A program made the translations under genes and the position numbers. The notes beneath the pieces were generated by a model, which saw only the letters and a program-made list of their open reading frames with translations, did not search any database and was not told where the DNA came from. 64,000 nucleotides of DNA from Norana najaformis (lineage: Eukaryota > Annelida > Clitellata > Crassiclitellata > Hormogastridae), in contig OZ029929.1 in assembly GCA_964023275.1 (NCBI GenBank), positions 9,126,856 through 9,190,855 of the forward strand, in the 5' to 3' direction. Shown one piece after another: positions 1 through 10,728 of the stretch. Positions within the stretch are counted from its first letter, which is position 1. Every line of letters begins with the position of its first letter.

Positions 1-1550
1 TTGTAGTCATAACAATAGCCTTAGACGAGTACGTGGTCCGGCTTTATGCGTGTGTGACGGTGTGTAGTTACGGTTTAATGACGATGATTAGCGTCGCTCG
101 CCCTCCTCCTTTGTCCAGGCTTGGGACTGGCACCACCCGAACACGACAGTGGCGGAGTTAGGGACAGTGTATGACGCGAACGCAGGCGCGACTATCTGGC
201 GAACATATTGAGAAGAAAAAGCTTGTTTAGAAAAGGCGATATGCTAGGGTAAAGTTCTCAGTTTGCTTTCATGACCCGTAGCTGACGTGAGGGGGGGGGG
301 GGGTCAACCCATAGCCAACGGGGATTTTCCCCAGAAAGGACATATCGCTGAACGCGCGCGGAACTGCGCTGGAGAGGCTGGTATATTTCTTGAATAGCGC
401 AGAAGACAGCACTGCTTTCTGATTGCCCGGCATACCAAGATACTTAGTCTGTTCCAAAATTCCTGCCGCACTAATGTTCAGCTGCCACAGTTGATTACAT
501 TACCTCTACCAAAATCAAAATCAACAGCAATATGCGAAGTAAGGAATTAACGATTCGTCAGTTACTGCATAAGCAACGAGTGTTTCTCTGCTCAGTAGCT
601 TCTGACTGCAGGAGTGCCTCGTGTTGACGACGCAACGCATTTGCGCTGAACTGCGCCATTTACGTAACATTCCTGCCCAAGGAGATTTGCGTTGCGTATC
701 CGCGCGCTTAGCGTACGTGACGCATAATTGAAATAGGCCTTGAGGCGCAGACGATAAGAAGCCAGGTGTTCAGTTAAACCGGAAGAATATAATCACAAAA
801 CAACGATGCGGCTAAATTCCTAGCCACGTCTACCTATGTGGCGGCGTCTACACAGTGGCGTCTGTGTGGGGCCACGGGGTCGTGACCCCCACTCGCAAAC
901 TTCGCATCAGATGTCTGTTTTTTTAATTCTACGCAGGCCTAGCATTAATAAGCGGGGCCAAGAGGGGCCTCTGCCCCAATTATGTTTGCGCTCTGTACCT
1001 GAATTACCTTTATAAGGAATAGGAAAAAACCAAATATGCACATAATGATTTGCTTCTTTTGCCTCACAAGCGTCATCATCATCATCATCATCATCGTCAT
1101 CATCATAAACCATGGGTTCAGCGCACATAGGTGTCCGATGCCACTCTCACTATGTTCTTCCTCTGTTGTCTTTCCAGTGCAGCGTGGCTCAGCTCCTGGA
1201 GTGATCCTAAACACTATTCGATTATGTCGTCTACCCATTCTTTGTGGGGTCGTCCTCTCTTGTTTGGTCCATCCATCATTCCGAACACTAATGTCTTGAT
1301 CTTCCTATCGTTGCTCATTCTACACATGTGACCAAATAATCCCAGTTTCCTCTGAACTACCTTCTGCATCACGTTCTCTTTGAGATGTATCCGTCTGTAT
1401 AGTTCTGCATTGCTAACTTTTTGTCCATCTTATTTTCATGTTTATACGGGACTCTGTGTCGTTGTTGTTGACGTTGTTGTTGACGTTTGTTGCTGTTGTT
1501 GTTGTTGGTGATGATATACACGACTATTTCTTATATGTTTGTTTTTCCAG
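1..1550. other. 5' flank or intron upstream of Cav1 exon; low-complexity tracts
   Basis: No exon is recognised here. The stretch holds a poly-G run (about 290-302), a CpG-richer patch (about 600-900), a CAT/ATC trinucleotide tract (about 1072-1105) and a GTT-rich tract (about 1458-1508). It ends in a pyrimidine-rich acceptor (tttttccag) at 1550, so the last part is probably an intron preceding the first recognisable calcium-channel exon. Open frames here translate the simple repeats. Confidence 0.6.
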
Positions 1551-2115
1551 AGTCTGTCCTGTGTGAAAAGGATTACACCGGGTCACGTGGCGCCGTCTCT
1601 TCCGTTTCCGGTGGGGCGTGGCACTCGCCCTCCGATGCCCGGATGATGTCGTCCTCGTCGTCCGCCCGCATAGCTCTCGCCGATTACGACCCAATCGATC
1701 CTCGCGGCCATCCGCCCGCCTCACCAGAGCCCCCTTCTAACCATCGTCTCAGCGTGCCCTACCCTCAACCAGACGCCTACCCTCTGTCGTCTTCTAACCC
1801 GGCCTCATGGGACGGGGGCCTGCGTCCTAGCCCCTGTCCCTCGCCCGTCGACGGGATACAACCCCGGGGCAGCCTGTCCACCCTGAGGCGAACGACGCGA
1901 CCGTCCATCAGCCCCTCGGCGGTTGGCGATAAACCGATCAGCGCTGGGTGGGCGACGGCCCTTGCGGCGGCCGGGGTTATCGACCCAGCTGCCCGGCGGA
2001 AGGCGAACGCTCGTAAGCCACTGGTGAACGCCAACCCCCGACCGCCACGCGCCCTCTTCTGCCTTACTTTAAGAAACCCCATTCGAAAGCTTTTCATCGA
2101 TGTCGTGGAGTGGAA
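1551..2115 (+). CDS. Voltage-gated calcium channel alpha-1 subunit (Cav1/L-type-like), N-terminal exon
   Basis: This exon encodes the cytoplasmic N-terminus and the lead into segment IS1 of a pore-forming L-type calcium channel alpha-1 subunit. The diagnostic stretch [19 protein letters not shown], followed by DVVEWK, is the hallmark found just before IS1 in Cav1 proteins. It is preceded by an Ala-rich [11 protein letters not shown] block and a basic RRKANARK stretch, in the same order as in vertebrate Cav1 channels. Upstream lies about 120 residues of Ser/Pro-rich sequence with no clear family match. The exon starts after an acceptor ending at 1550 and ends at a GT donor after TGGAA (phase 2). 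It is far more GC-rich than its surroundings. The start codon is uncertain: it could lie in an upstream exon, or be an internal Met such as MMSSSSS. Confidence 0.88.
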
Positions 2116-2315
2116 GTATCCTTGGAGGTGTTATCTGACACACTTTTGTAGCGCAAGTTTAGATCTTAGACTATTATGCCTATCGCAGCGTGGATGGTGT
2201 TCTCGTTAGAGAGTGACGTAAGGACAGAAATGTGTCCCGCTTCCACCTCGCGTTTTCACTTTTAACCCCGGAAACGATCCGGCGATTTTCTACCAATTTT
2301 TAAAGTTCACAAATG

Positions 2316-2617
2316 ACACCACATAAAACGACGTCCGCCATACACCAACCGGAAATCGTCACAAGAAGGATGTGCCGTCAATGTAAATCATCCATTGTAA
2401 TACTGTGTAACTTACGTGATGAAAGACACCACAGTACAGAGAAGGTTTACACTTGTTATTTAAGTTCATGTAATTTTTTTTCTAATGATCTTTCAGTTAT
2501 GGTTTCGTCATTGGATGCTAGCGCTTACATTAGCAATTGCGCTACAAAAGTCCAACACCATTCATTCGCGCGTTACACTTCCGGTTGGTATATGGCGTAC
2601 GTCGTTTTGTGTGGTGT
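2316..2617. mobile_element. MITE-like non-autonomous DNA transposon with about 39-bp terminal inverted repeats
   Basis: The left end (2316-2354, starting ACACCACATAAAACGACG and ending CAACCGGAA) is a near-perfect reverse complement of the right end (2579-2617, starting TTCCGGTTGG and ending GTGGTGT). Only a few mismatches separate the two arms. The interior of about 224 bp has no convincing ORF. Short size, long terminal inverted repeats and no coding capacity fit a MITE. No clear target-site duplication could be fixed by eye. It sits in the first visible Cav1 intron, about 200 bp after the exon. Confidence 0.7.
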
Positions 2618-3299
2618 AAAGACGGGAAAGGTGCGTTGGGGGACTTATCATCATCAGGTACAATTTCATGCCTTTCTATATAAGTGAAAAAATCCGAAGT
2701 CTTACCCAGCGCCCCATGCCAATCACTGAAATTAACATATTTAAATTCAGTAATTATGCAATCGTTCTGGGTTTTACTCTTGACCCATGGGACGTAATGC
2801 AACGTCTTGTCTAGCTAGCTTTCTTATAAAAACTATTGTTTAATAAAGGTTACTTACCGGAAATCTGTGGTGCACATCGTAACATACGTCTTTAATGAGA
2901 CAGACGAATTTTTCTGATATTTTTAGGCACACTGTATGAGTGTTAACAGCGTGCTTTAAATCCGCTGGTCCCATGCAGTAGGCTAAATGTGACATACCCA
3001 CAAAATTCTTCAACGTCCTCAATTTTTCACAGTGTGGTCAAACATCGCTTGACCCCCTGCATTTACTAAACGTAGCCCTATGGTTATTTAAACAATCAGA
3101 TTTGTCAGTTTCGACTTTAATCTCGCGAAGCAAACATGAATAAAAGCATTATAATAATTATTGTTATATTCGCATTTTTGCTATGCATAGAACCATAGAT
3201 ATAATATATGCATAGAATGATTGGCAGTGAGCAAAGACTATATATTGCAGAGAGGGATCACGTCACTACGCGGCAATACAGATAGTAATATCGATTTCA
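2618..3299. other. Intron sequence, nothing recognised
   Basis: AT-rich sequence inside the Cav1-like intron. No exon, RNA gene or recognisable repeat was found by eye. Confidence 0.5.
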
Positions 3300-3560
3300 C
3301 GGAAATCCAAATGTAAATGTACACGTTTTTCTATAGCGACGGTATGGCATCGACCCTGCTAATTTTCAATGAAATAATCGGTTGAGATTCTTCACGACCG
3401 CTTCCCGTTTAAGGTCCCCGTGTACGGACCGTGCTAGCCCGAGATTCAAATCTCTGAAATTAGCCACGACCGGGACGCGAACCGGCATCCTCACGCTCAG
3501 AGAAGCCTTGAATGCTCAACCCAAACAGCCACGTTTTTTTGAGCCCGCAGCTAGCCCTCA
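3300..3560 (-). mobile_element. tRNA-derived SINE copy (minus orientation)
   Basis: Shares most of its length with the copy at 5020-5270: the (g)cgac(g/c)gtatggc block, ccgtttaaggtccccgtg, the cgagattcaaatctctg segment, and ccacgaccggg. Read on the minus strand, the right end carries a tRNA-like head. This copy lacks part of the middle (the gggcgccacgcc block) and the outer end of the head. It is an old, inactive dispersed repeat. Confidence 0.6.
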
Positions 3561-3654
3561 TTAAGCCACTGAAAACAATTGGTGGCCAATTGTGGGTTTT
3601 CCGAGCGTGGCTAACCTGGAAATAAATTATTTAATGATTAATTATTTAAATAAA

Positions 3655-3800
3655 TAAATATGTGGATTACCGCGGTATTACCGCAACTTCGTTCCCGATT
3701 ACCGCGGCATTACCTTCGACTGCTTACCCATTATCGCACCGTTACCATCATTTCTTCAAATTCTTCCACAATTTCGAGGAATTACCGCGGTAATCGTTAA
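3655..3800. repeat. Cluster of ATTACCGCGGTAAT-type palindromes
   Basis: Three copies of the core ATTACCGCGG occur at 3666, 3698 and 3781. The last extends to a perfect 14-bp palindrome (3781-3794). The outer copies face each other and may be terminal parts of a small degenerate element. The function is unknown. Confidence 0.4.
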
Positions 3801-3998
3801 CGCGTCACTCTCTAGTCCTGCTCGTGCCTCCTGTTAGGCGTGGGGACAACGCTGACGCAGGTTCTTGTCCTATTACAGCTTGTAATGATACTACATGTAT
3901 ATAAAGTTCAGCATCATTACTTTCCATTTCAGCAGAAATAGACTGTAGTAGTACACTATAACAGTACCTTGTGATTGCTGTAGCAACAGATTAACAGT

Positions 3999-4119
3999 CC
4001 ACACACATACACACACAAACAAACGTGCACACACACAAACACGTGCACACACGCAAACACGTGCACACATAAACACACTCACACACGCACACACGTACGC
4101 TTGCACACGCACACACATA
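3999..4119. repeat. CA-rich (ACACAC/ACACGTGC) low-complexity tract
   Basis: An interrupted CA repeat about 120 bp long lies in the Cav1 intron. It ends about 45 nt before the acceptor of the IS1 exon at 4163. Reading frames across it give only Cys/Val-rich simple-sequence protein and are not genes. Confidence 0.8.
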
Positions 4120-4162
4120 ATGGCTGTCAGTGTGTTTTCCTTAATGAATACTCCTTTTAAAG

Positions 4163-4268
4163 AGCCTTCGAATATTTCATCTTGGCAACGATCTTTGCCA
4201 ACTGCGTGGCTCTTGGTATCTATACTCCGTATCCAGAGAGCGACTCAAACGACCTCAACGCCGCCTTG
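4163..4268 (+). CDS. Cav1-like calcium channel alpha-1, exon encoding transmembrane segment IS1
   Basis: The 106-nt exon completes the split Lys codon from the previous exon. It encodes [20 protein letters not shown] followed by [15 protein letters not shown], which is segment S1 of repeat I and the start of the S1-S2 loop of Cav1 channels. The acceptor is ttttaaag and the donor is TTG|GTTAGT, and the phases join exactly to the exon ending at 2115. The next expected exon (S2/S3 of repeat I) is not visible in the 4.7 kb up to the N gap. The window therefore holds only a small N-terminal part of a protein that normally has about 2,000 residues. Confidence 0.9.
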
Positions 4269-5019
4269 GTTAGTACTAAACATATCTACGATTTGTCTAT
4301 AATTGCTATAAATCTTATTGTTCGTCGACACTTCAGTTTCTATTGTTGTTGGCGAAGTAGAAATGAAATCTCAGGCGTCGATCCCTCTGTAGGTACAGAA
4401 GAGACTGTTCCTTTCGAAGTCTACAGAATGGCGATGTCAGTTTTTATGTCCTTTAAGTAGTTCTGTATTACTTCAATGCACTGAATTTTTGCCTTATCTC
4501 GCTAGTTTTCCTTACCTACCCGTCATAAGTGGCAGCTTTTGATTCGACGCCACGTTTGGTGCCAAAAATTCAATGCTCAGACGGGGAGCGTATGTGGTAT
4601 TTCGTCTCGCAGAGCCGTACACACATCAATGCGCTTCAGATGCCCTGCAGTATTTCAGGTTTTCAGACAGGCTTCGGCCACGTGGTTCGTGATGAACAAA
4701 CGTAGGCTGAAGTATGAAAAGAATCTCTGTGATAGGACCATGAGATCGTCTGTTAGGGTGAATCAGAGGGCGATGGCATATTGACGTGGAACAAAGGCTG
4801 CCGCAAATTCTTTTCAATCAATAACAACTAAAAAATTGTAAGCCAGCTTCAATTAGGAGGATTTACAGCATTCGCAGAGACTCTTCTTTGGTCTCTATCA
4901 TTATAAGGAAAAGCAAACGTGCTGTATATCAGACGATCGTTTTCGCTGCACTATGTATCACTAAAAGGAAAGGCAGACTTATATCAGACTCTAACTCCAG
5001 GAAACTCGAGCCAATATAA
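4269..5019. other. Intron after the IS1 exon, nothing recognised
   Basis: Begins with the GTTAGT donor. No segment resembling the next Cav1 exon was found here, nor any repeat that I could name. Confidence 0.5.
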
Positions 5020-5270
5020 ATGTATAGGTTTTATATAGCGACCGTATGGCCTCAACCCGGGTCATTTTGCAGTGAATTTATCGGGTGAGATCCTTCACCA
5101 CCGCTGCCCGTTTGAATGGGCGCCACGCCATTTAAGGTCCCCGTGCACGGACCGTACTAGCCCGAGATTTAAATCTCTGAAATAAGCCACGACCGGAACG
5201 CGAACCTGGGATCCTCACGCACAGAGGCTCCTTGGTGTACGCACTTACCGATGTAGCTAACTAGGCGTGC
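5020..5270 (-). mobile_element. tRNA-derived SINE, best copy of its family (minus orientation)
   Basis: On the minus strand the head (about 5267-5190) reads TAGCTACATCGGTAAGTGCG, which resembles the RNA polymerase III A box of a tRNA. It then has GGTTCGCGTTC about 50 nt later, which resembles the B box GGTTCRANNCC. A body of about 170 bp follows, shared with 3300-3560 and partly with 62035-62130. This is the structure of a tRNA-derived SINE. The boxes have drifted, so current transcription is doubtful. Confidence 0.65.
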
Positions 5271-6330
5271 AGCCGGTCTATGTGGTCAGACCTAAGGTAT
5301 CTTGAGGCTGGGACTGTTAGTAAACTTGATTTAAAAACTTTCAACATAGAAAGGCGTGGCAGGTTGGACGAACAAAGTTGGGGGGGGGCGGATTGTGGCC
5401 CCAGATTTGTATATCGGACAAGCCTGCTTAAGGCTATTCCTTTCTCCAGAAGCCATTGTTGTGTTACAGTTGGAATGTGGTTTTGCTTAGAAGTGATTAT
5501 CGATTGGTGCCTCATACATTGTGATAACGGTGCAATGGAAGTATAGAATATCAATATTCAGTATAACAATATTCACTCACCAAGTCAATGTCAGCTTTAT
5601 TCACGAAATTAATCTGTCACTGAGTTTACTAAGTTATTCATTTCAATCTGATAACCCATCTTTATTTAGTGCTCACTCCAGACGGGTTTAACTGATGCAG
5701 CTGATTAGGGCAACAGAAACACATTGACTGTAGTGATCAGACTGATGACGGTCTAATCTATACGGCTGCTCAATGTATTTGCATAAGGGTTGTAAATTAC
5801 TTAGCCTCTGTGGTAGCTCACTGCAGTTATAAGCAAATAAAAGTAGCACTTTCAGCTATCAGTATCACTGTAAAGGCTTTTTGTTATTATATTTGTATAT
5901 GGAGTTTATTAGGAAAAACTGGTTAACTGATGTAATTCATTTTACAGTCACTGGCCTAACGTGGCCCATTTAAATTGATTTTGCACGAACGCCTATTGGT
6001 TCAGTTTAATGCATTGCACTTTAACCCGTATTTCATTGTTTAAGGCCACATCTGAACTTGATGAATTGCTTAGGACGAAACATTCATTACAATTTGTGAC
6101 AGCGGACGAACATAGACTTTCTAATAAGAATTTATCATGTTGTGACTAACTCTGGTTAGCAAGTCAATACTAGGACAGTGTTACTGTTTATCTAAGCCTA
6201 AAAATGGCTAAACAGGTGCGTGGAATGTAACCATTGGATTACTTCACTAAAATCAGTTTTAGCATATATTACCATTCCAACGGTAAGAAATCCGGATTTT
6301 TCACCCCAAAACTTTTTATTAGTAAATTTA
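5271..6330. other. Non-coding, nothing recognised
   Basis: AT-rich sequence with no convincing exon, RNA gene or named repeat. It is either Cav1 intron or intergenic. Confidence 0.4.
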
Positions 6331-6334
6331 CATC

Positions 6335-6423
6335 ATTCTTATTATCATCATCATCATTTCATCATTATTATTATTAATATTATTATTATTACTATTTTTA
6401 TTATTATACTACTACTGCTACTG

Positions 6424-6461
<38 letters not shown>

Positions 6462-6463
6462 GA
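6335..6463. repeat. Trinucleotide tract (ATC/ATT)n then (TAC/CTA)n
   Basis: About 70 bp of ATC/ATT repeats followed by about 55 bp of CTA repeats. Open frames over it encode only His, Ile, Leu or Ser homopolymers and are artefacts. Confidence 0.85.
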
Positions 6464-6683
6464 GATGAAGTAATTTCTTTTGAAGAGCCATAATTTTCTG
6501 TTGTGAATGTACCGTGGCACTTGTGGAGGCCCACCGCCGCATTTCATCGATGACCGATCTGGTCGTGTTTTCCTAGAGTACCGTATGTTGACAGCTTTAC
6601 GATGTGCATTGGGAGCTGGACGAGCGACGGATACAGAAACCGATACATGGAAGGACAGAGGGGTGGACAAGTGGAAGGACTCG

Positions 6684-6686
<3 letters not shown>

Positions 6687-6771
<85 letters not shown>
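6687..6771. repeat. (GA)n microsatellite
   Basis: Long AG dinucleotide tract with one short GGAGAGG interruption near 6730. The translated Glu-Arg repeat is not a protein. Confidence 0.9.
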
Positions 6772-6774
<3 letters not shown>

Positions 6775-6947
6775 GAATGAAAGAGAACGTACGGGAGGAA
6801 AGGGAGAGGAGTAAGGAGTGTGAAGAGTGGACAGAAAGAAGGAGAGTTGGAGAGATGGATGAAGAGCTGTTATCTGCGATTGGTCATCGGCTTTTCGAGT
6901 GTTCTGAAGATTGCAATCCGTGCTGCCTCTGTCGCTATTTATCTCTA

Positions 6948-6950
<3 letters not shown>

Positions 6951-7031
<81 letters not shown>
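6951..7031. repeat. (CT)n microsatellite, inverted relative to the GA tract at 6687
   Basis: About 80 bp of CT repeat, complementary to the GA tract 180 bp upstream. The 202-residue open frame that runs through both tracts (6507-7115) is a simple-repeat artefact. Confidence 0.9.
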
Positions 7032-7035
<4 letters not shown>

Positions 7036-7039
7036 CTCT

Positions 7040-7689
7040 TTTCCTAGCTTGCTTTTTTCTTTTGTTTGCTATGCTGCAGAATCGAGGAAGCCTAGCTCAC
7101 ACGTTTGGAGTATAATGTGGCAAAGGACAGATGGAAGAAGTAATAGGTTCATGCAGCGGATTACAGGGAGAAAGAAAAGGAAAGAGATACATTCATTCGC
7201 ACATGAGATTCCTATTTACTGACTCTTACGGCGTAGTACGTGTTTAAATAAATAAACAAACAATGTAGGTGAAAATAACATTGGTTTATGCGGCAGCGGG
7301 GACGAGGAAAAACGGCATGATGATGGAAGAGGAGATGGAAACTTTGAGGGAATTAGGAATAGAGTGAAACGGATATGAGGAGAGGAATCTAAGTAATTGG
7401 AACAAATGAGGAAGAGGATAAGGAAAGAACGTCGGAAGACGAAAAAGAATGAAAGTAAATGAATGAGCTGCTGCATGGGACTTTCTGCACTTGAGTGTTG
7501 AAAGTTATCTTTTCAACTGCTGGAGTCAATTGAACTTCTACTCATATTGATGCATTTTCCAAGCAACTTCCTACTCAGGCAACGCTTTTCTCGCCTTGAG
7601 TCTGGTGCTTAGCTTTGGTGCAAACAAATTCAGCTGTCAGTCTGGCCGAGGCTTGCGTTCATTACATGGTATACGGCAACATCTGTCGC
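7040..7689. other. Non-coding, nothing recognised
   Basis: Purine-rich sequence follows the CT tract. No exon or repeat family was identified. Confidence 0.4.
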
Positions 7690-8062
7690 TAATCTAATCT
7701 AAAGACTTCTATAGCGCCGTTATCATAATGCCCAAGGCATCAGTCGATGGTCGCTTTAAGTCAAAATCACAGTGAAAATTCATAAACCATCGGAGAAAAC
7801 CGGTCGAAGTCGAATAGGTCAGAGAAACGATAAGCCAGGCTACGGTGAGTGAGCGATTTGAAAGGGATTTGTGTTAAGTTTAGATCTGAATGACGTCAAA
7901 GAATTGGCAGAACGAACTGAACTGGGCAGAGAATTCCCAAGCTTTGGACCAGCCACCGAAGAGGCACGATAGCCCAACACTGTCCGGGTATGGGGCACAG
8001 CAAGAGCCACAGTGTCGACTGATCGAGTGCAATGTCTGCTAGTGTTAGAGGTGAGCATGGAA
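7690..8062 (-). mobile_element. LINE 3'-end fragment (CR1/L2-like, minus orientation)
   Basis: The minus-strand frame contains SSVAGPKLGNSLPSSVRSA followed by SFRSKLNT. This matches the conserved C-terminal end of many CR1/L2-like LINE ORF2 proteins (VAGPKxWNSLPxxVRSAxSLxxFxSxLKT). The plus strand then holds the typical tail motif CTATAGCGCCGTTAT with aaggcatcagtcgatgg near 7710-7755. There is no reverse transcriptase core. It is a dead 5'-truncated copy. Confidence 0.65.
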
Positions 8063-8859
8063 CACAGATAGGTCGGATGCCTCTAAACTTCGCAGAGGCC
8101 TCTAAGCCTAAGGATCTCTCGAGGATCCGGCGTCGAGTATACGGCGGCTTCGACGTCTGTCGCTTTAAATCTATTCTCGAACGAAGGGCAAAGTTTGCTT
8201 TGATAAACTAAGTTATTTCTTTGACCACAGTTATTACAAATTGTTTAATTAATTGGGTTGGATGAAAGGTTGTCAGGGTAATTCACTGAATAAATCTTGG
8301 AACAAAATGAAACTCATAACTGTTCCACCGTATTTCTCAAAATATTTAGAATAGAGCAATGAAGTACTTGTGTTCTACAAACTGTTCATCATGCCAGCAG
8401 GAATTTCGCTCAATCCATTCCACGTATTTGGCTATATTAGAGATAAAAGTAAAATTTCTATGTCCATATGTTAAGCCATTTCTTGGCCGTTCAACAGCTT
8501 TTGACACCGTTAACATCAGATTTTAATCAGCAAATTGGAAACTAAGCTCTCGCGAAATTGTCTCAGAATGTTAACTATACTTACCTGTCGAATGGAAAAT
8601 AATATTTATGTTACTGTATTATCCACATTGATCACTTATCTCAGCTAAGTGCAATTCATTATCTGGGATCAGCTTCATCATCACCACTATTTCAAATTTG
8701 TACAAATGCAACACGTCCAACACACTTTGTTTCATCATTTTGAGCTGACGCCAATACATTCGTTTCTGATGACCTTTCTGAAGGTGCACGTGCTTATGGA
8801 ATTACGCGGGTCGTGAAAGTCCGTTGACCAAACCCTTTTGCCTATCGATTTTGTTTTGA
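8063..8859. other. Non-coding, nothing recognised
   Basis: AT-rich, with no exon or nameable repeat seen. Confidence 0.4.
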
Positions 8860-8965
8860 CTGAGCGCCTGTGAATAAGCTGGTTCTCGTGACTTAGCTTT
8901 CGTTGGGCGCTGTAGAAATCTCGAGTTTACGAATACGATTTCTCGTTTGTCTGCGTACCTCATGT
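8860..8965 (+). mobile_element. Short dispersed repeat ending in GCGCTGTAGAAATCTCGAG...
   Basis: The segment ctgtgaataagctggtt...gcgctgtagaaatctcgag and a following ACGATT motif recur at 28280-28370, 28552-28625 and 29265-29362. They recur inverted at 32540-32640 and 51605-51720. It looks like the 3' end shared by a LINE and/or SINE family. The copy is cut by the assembly gap. Confidence 0.55.
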
Positions 8966-8975
8966 NNNNNNNNNN
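8966..8975. other. Assembly gap (10 N)
   Basis: Ten consecutive N. The round length suggests a placeholder of unknown real size. The Cav1-like gene on the left does not reappear to the right, and the myosin gene on the right lacks its 5' part, so this join deserves suspicion. Confidence 0.98.
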
Positions 8976-9175
8976 CTGATGGAAGAGACTGGTGCCAAGA
9001 ACTGGCTGCTGCTCACAAGGTAGTGCACATCACAGTCTGTCTTGATTGCAGTGCTGGTATGGTGGCTGATATCAGTCGTTATGTTCACAGTTCAGATCCC
9101 TCTATTTTTGTACTAAGACCTTTCTTTGTTAACTGTGCATGGGTGGCATAGAAATGAACTGTTAACCTCTTCTGA

Positions 9176-9193
9176 CTAAGTAAGTAAGTAAGA
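9176..9193. repeat. (TAAG)n tract, likely tail of a dispersed repeat
   Basis: Three to four TAAG units follow about 200 bp of unassigned sequence beginning at the gap. Similar TTAC/TAAG tails occur at 30686-30708 and 36476-36489, suggesting a retroposon family with a tetranucleotide tail. Confidence 0.4.
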
Positions 9194-9334
9194 CAGATGG
9201 ACGCCATGCATCCATCGGCTGAGCGAGGAATCGTAGGCGTATTCTAATAGACTCAATGTCCATTGTTCAGTTACTCTCATTGTGTCATCAAAATTAACAA
9301 TTTTTTATTAATAATAATAATAATAATAATTAAT

Positions 9335-9720
9335 GATGTCTAATGCGTCAGTGTCTAATGCATGAGGCATCAAAGCCAAGCTGCAATCAGTTCAGTATCC
9401 AGAAGGTCAGTCCACAAGACAGAGAGGCAGCCTATGGCAGATAAGCAGTTTGCAAAAGGTAAGTTTTAAGTTGAGAATGAAATGACTGAAGCGACTGAGC
9501 AGAACGAACATATACAGGGAGGAAGTTCCAAACTTTAGGTCCAGCAACCGAGAAAGCCCTTTTACTGAGAACTGTGTTAGTCCTAGGTATGACTAGGAAA
9601 AGACAATCAGATGACATTCCAGAGTAATGGTAAGACTGGGGAATGAGGACTGATTTTAAGTATTGTGATTGGCCGAAGTTCGATGTTTTATCAACTGTTA
9701 GCGACCAATACAGCTCTAGA
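9335..9720 (-). mobile_element. LINE 3'-end fragment (CR1/L2-like, minus orientation)
   Basis: The minus-strand frame includes VIPRTNTVLSKRAFSVAGP, followed by KVWNFLPVYVRSAQSLQSFHSQLKT in the same frame, the typical C-terminus of CR1/L2-like LINE ORF2. Related copies with the same orientation lie at 50755-51185, 54915-55345, 57270-57380 and 58505-58640. They share motifs such as tctaatgc(g/a)c(a)aggcatcaa and gtatccagaaggtcagtcca. Confidence 0.65.
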
Positions 9721-9725
9721 GGATT

Positions 9726-9861
9726 GATTGTCCAGATGTTTGATTGGTGTTTTGGTGCTTAAACATTGGCTGAAACAAGATCGGATGAGAGGTGATTGTC
9801 CAGATGTTTGATTGGTGTTTTGGTGCTTAAACATTGGCTGAAACAAGATCGGATGAGAGGC
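9726..9861. repeat. 68-bp tandem duplication
   Basis: The segment starting gattgtccagatgtttgatt occurs at 9726 and again at 9794 with essentially no differences. It is a recent two-copy duplication. Confidence 0.85.
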
Positions 9862-10314
9862 AGTTACACGTTGAGGGCAGGATCGAGGAAACCTATCGAG
9901 AGCATTTTAGATTTTGAAGGAATTAAGCATTGATTCTGATCCTGCCTCAAGTCTTGATACTTTCAAGTAGAATTCCTGTCTTCTTTGATGTATAAACTGA
10001 CTTAGAATTTGACTAGATTTTCCCCTGGACTTTGGTATGCAAGCAGCTGATACCTTATGCCTTAGGCACCTGTGCCAAAGAAGTTGTTAGATTTGTCTGT
10101 TTCTAGATGAATGAGTGTTTCAGATATCATCTTCTAGGAATGTGCACAGACAACACGAGGCAGTGAGGCTGATTCTTTATCAGAAACTGACTCCCTTATT
10201 CAACTGTTTTGTTATTTCCTTTGTATTCAGGTCTTTCCATGAGCAGCATAGGGTTAATTGTATGGTCGGAGTGATGAAGAGATATCTTACCAGTCTGTTT
10301 TCTTGTCTTTTCAG

Positions 10315-10728
10315 AGGTATGGTAAGGGTAAGTCAATGGCCGAAGCAATGAGGAAATACCTTACCATTGTTTCCCAGTTTCCACTTTACGGATGCACGAA
10401 AGTATTTGCTCACTATCGTGGCGTGTGGCCTTACGGAATCGAGACTGTCCTAGCCGTCAACTACGACGGCTTCAAACTGATCAGCATACAAGAGAAGAAG
10501 ATCATCTTTGATCTGTGCTACTCGGAGATCGAGCGAATCATGCTCAAGGAGCGACACGGGGAGTGCCACGTCATCATACTGCTCAAGAACAGTGTGTCTC
10601 AGATCCGCCAGAAGACCTTCCTGTTTGAGTGCCTCGAACTGGATGAACTTGCCGCACTGGTTGAGTGCTACTCCCCAAAACATGCTACCTGGCTCAATGA
10701 CCCGGTAAAGGAGTGGCGCAAGTATGAG
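10315..10728 (+). CDS. Myosin tail exon: F2 end and F3 lobe of the first FERM
   Basis: 138 codons, phase 0 at both ends, after an excellent acceptor (ttcttgtcttttcag) and before GAG|GTATGT. It contains FPLYGCTKVF, the F2/F3 junction signature (FPxxG) of MyTH4-FERM myosins. It then has GIETVLAVNYDGFKLIS, IIFDLCYSEIERI and IRQKTFLFEC, the beta strands and final helix of the PH-like F3 lobe. The earlier FERM lobes should lie in upstream exons that I could not find. Confidence 0.88.

Noticed and set aside
6507..7115. 202-residue Glu/Arg then Ser/Leu repeat frame
   Set aside because: Product of the GA and CT microsatellites.
10115..10314. In-frame extension of the first myosin exon upstream
   Set aside because: A strong acceptor (tcttgtcttttcag) lies at 10314, and the upstream residues do not resemble FERM sequence.
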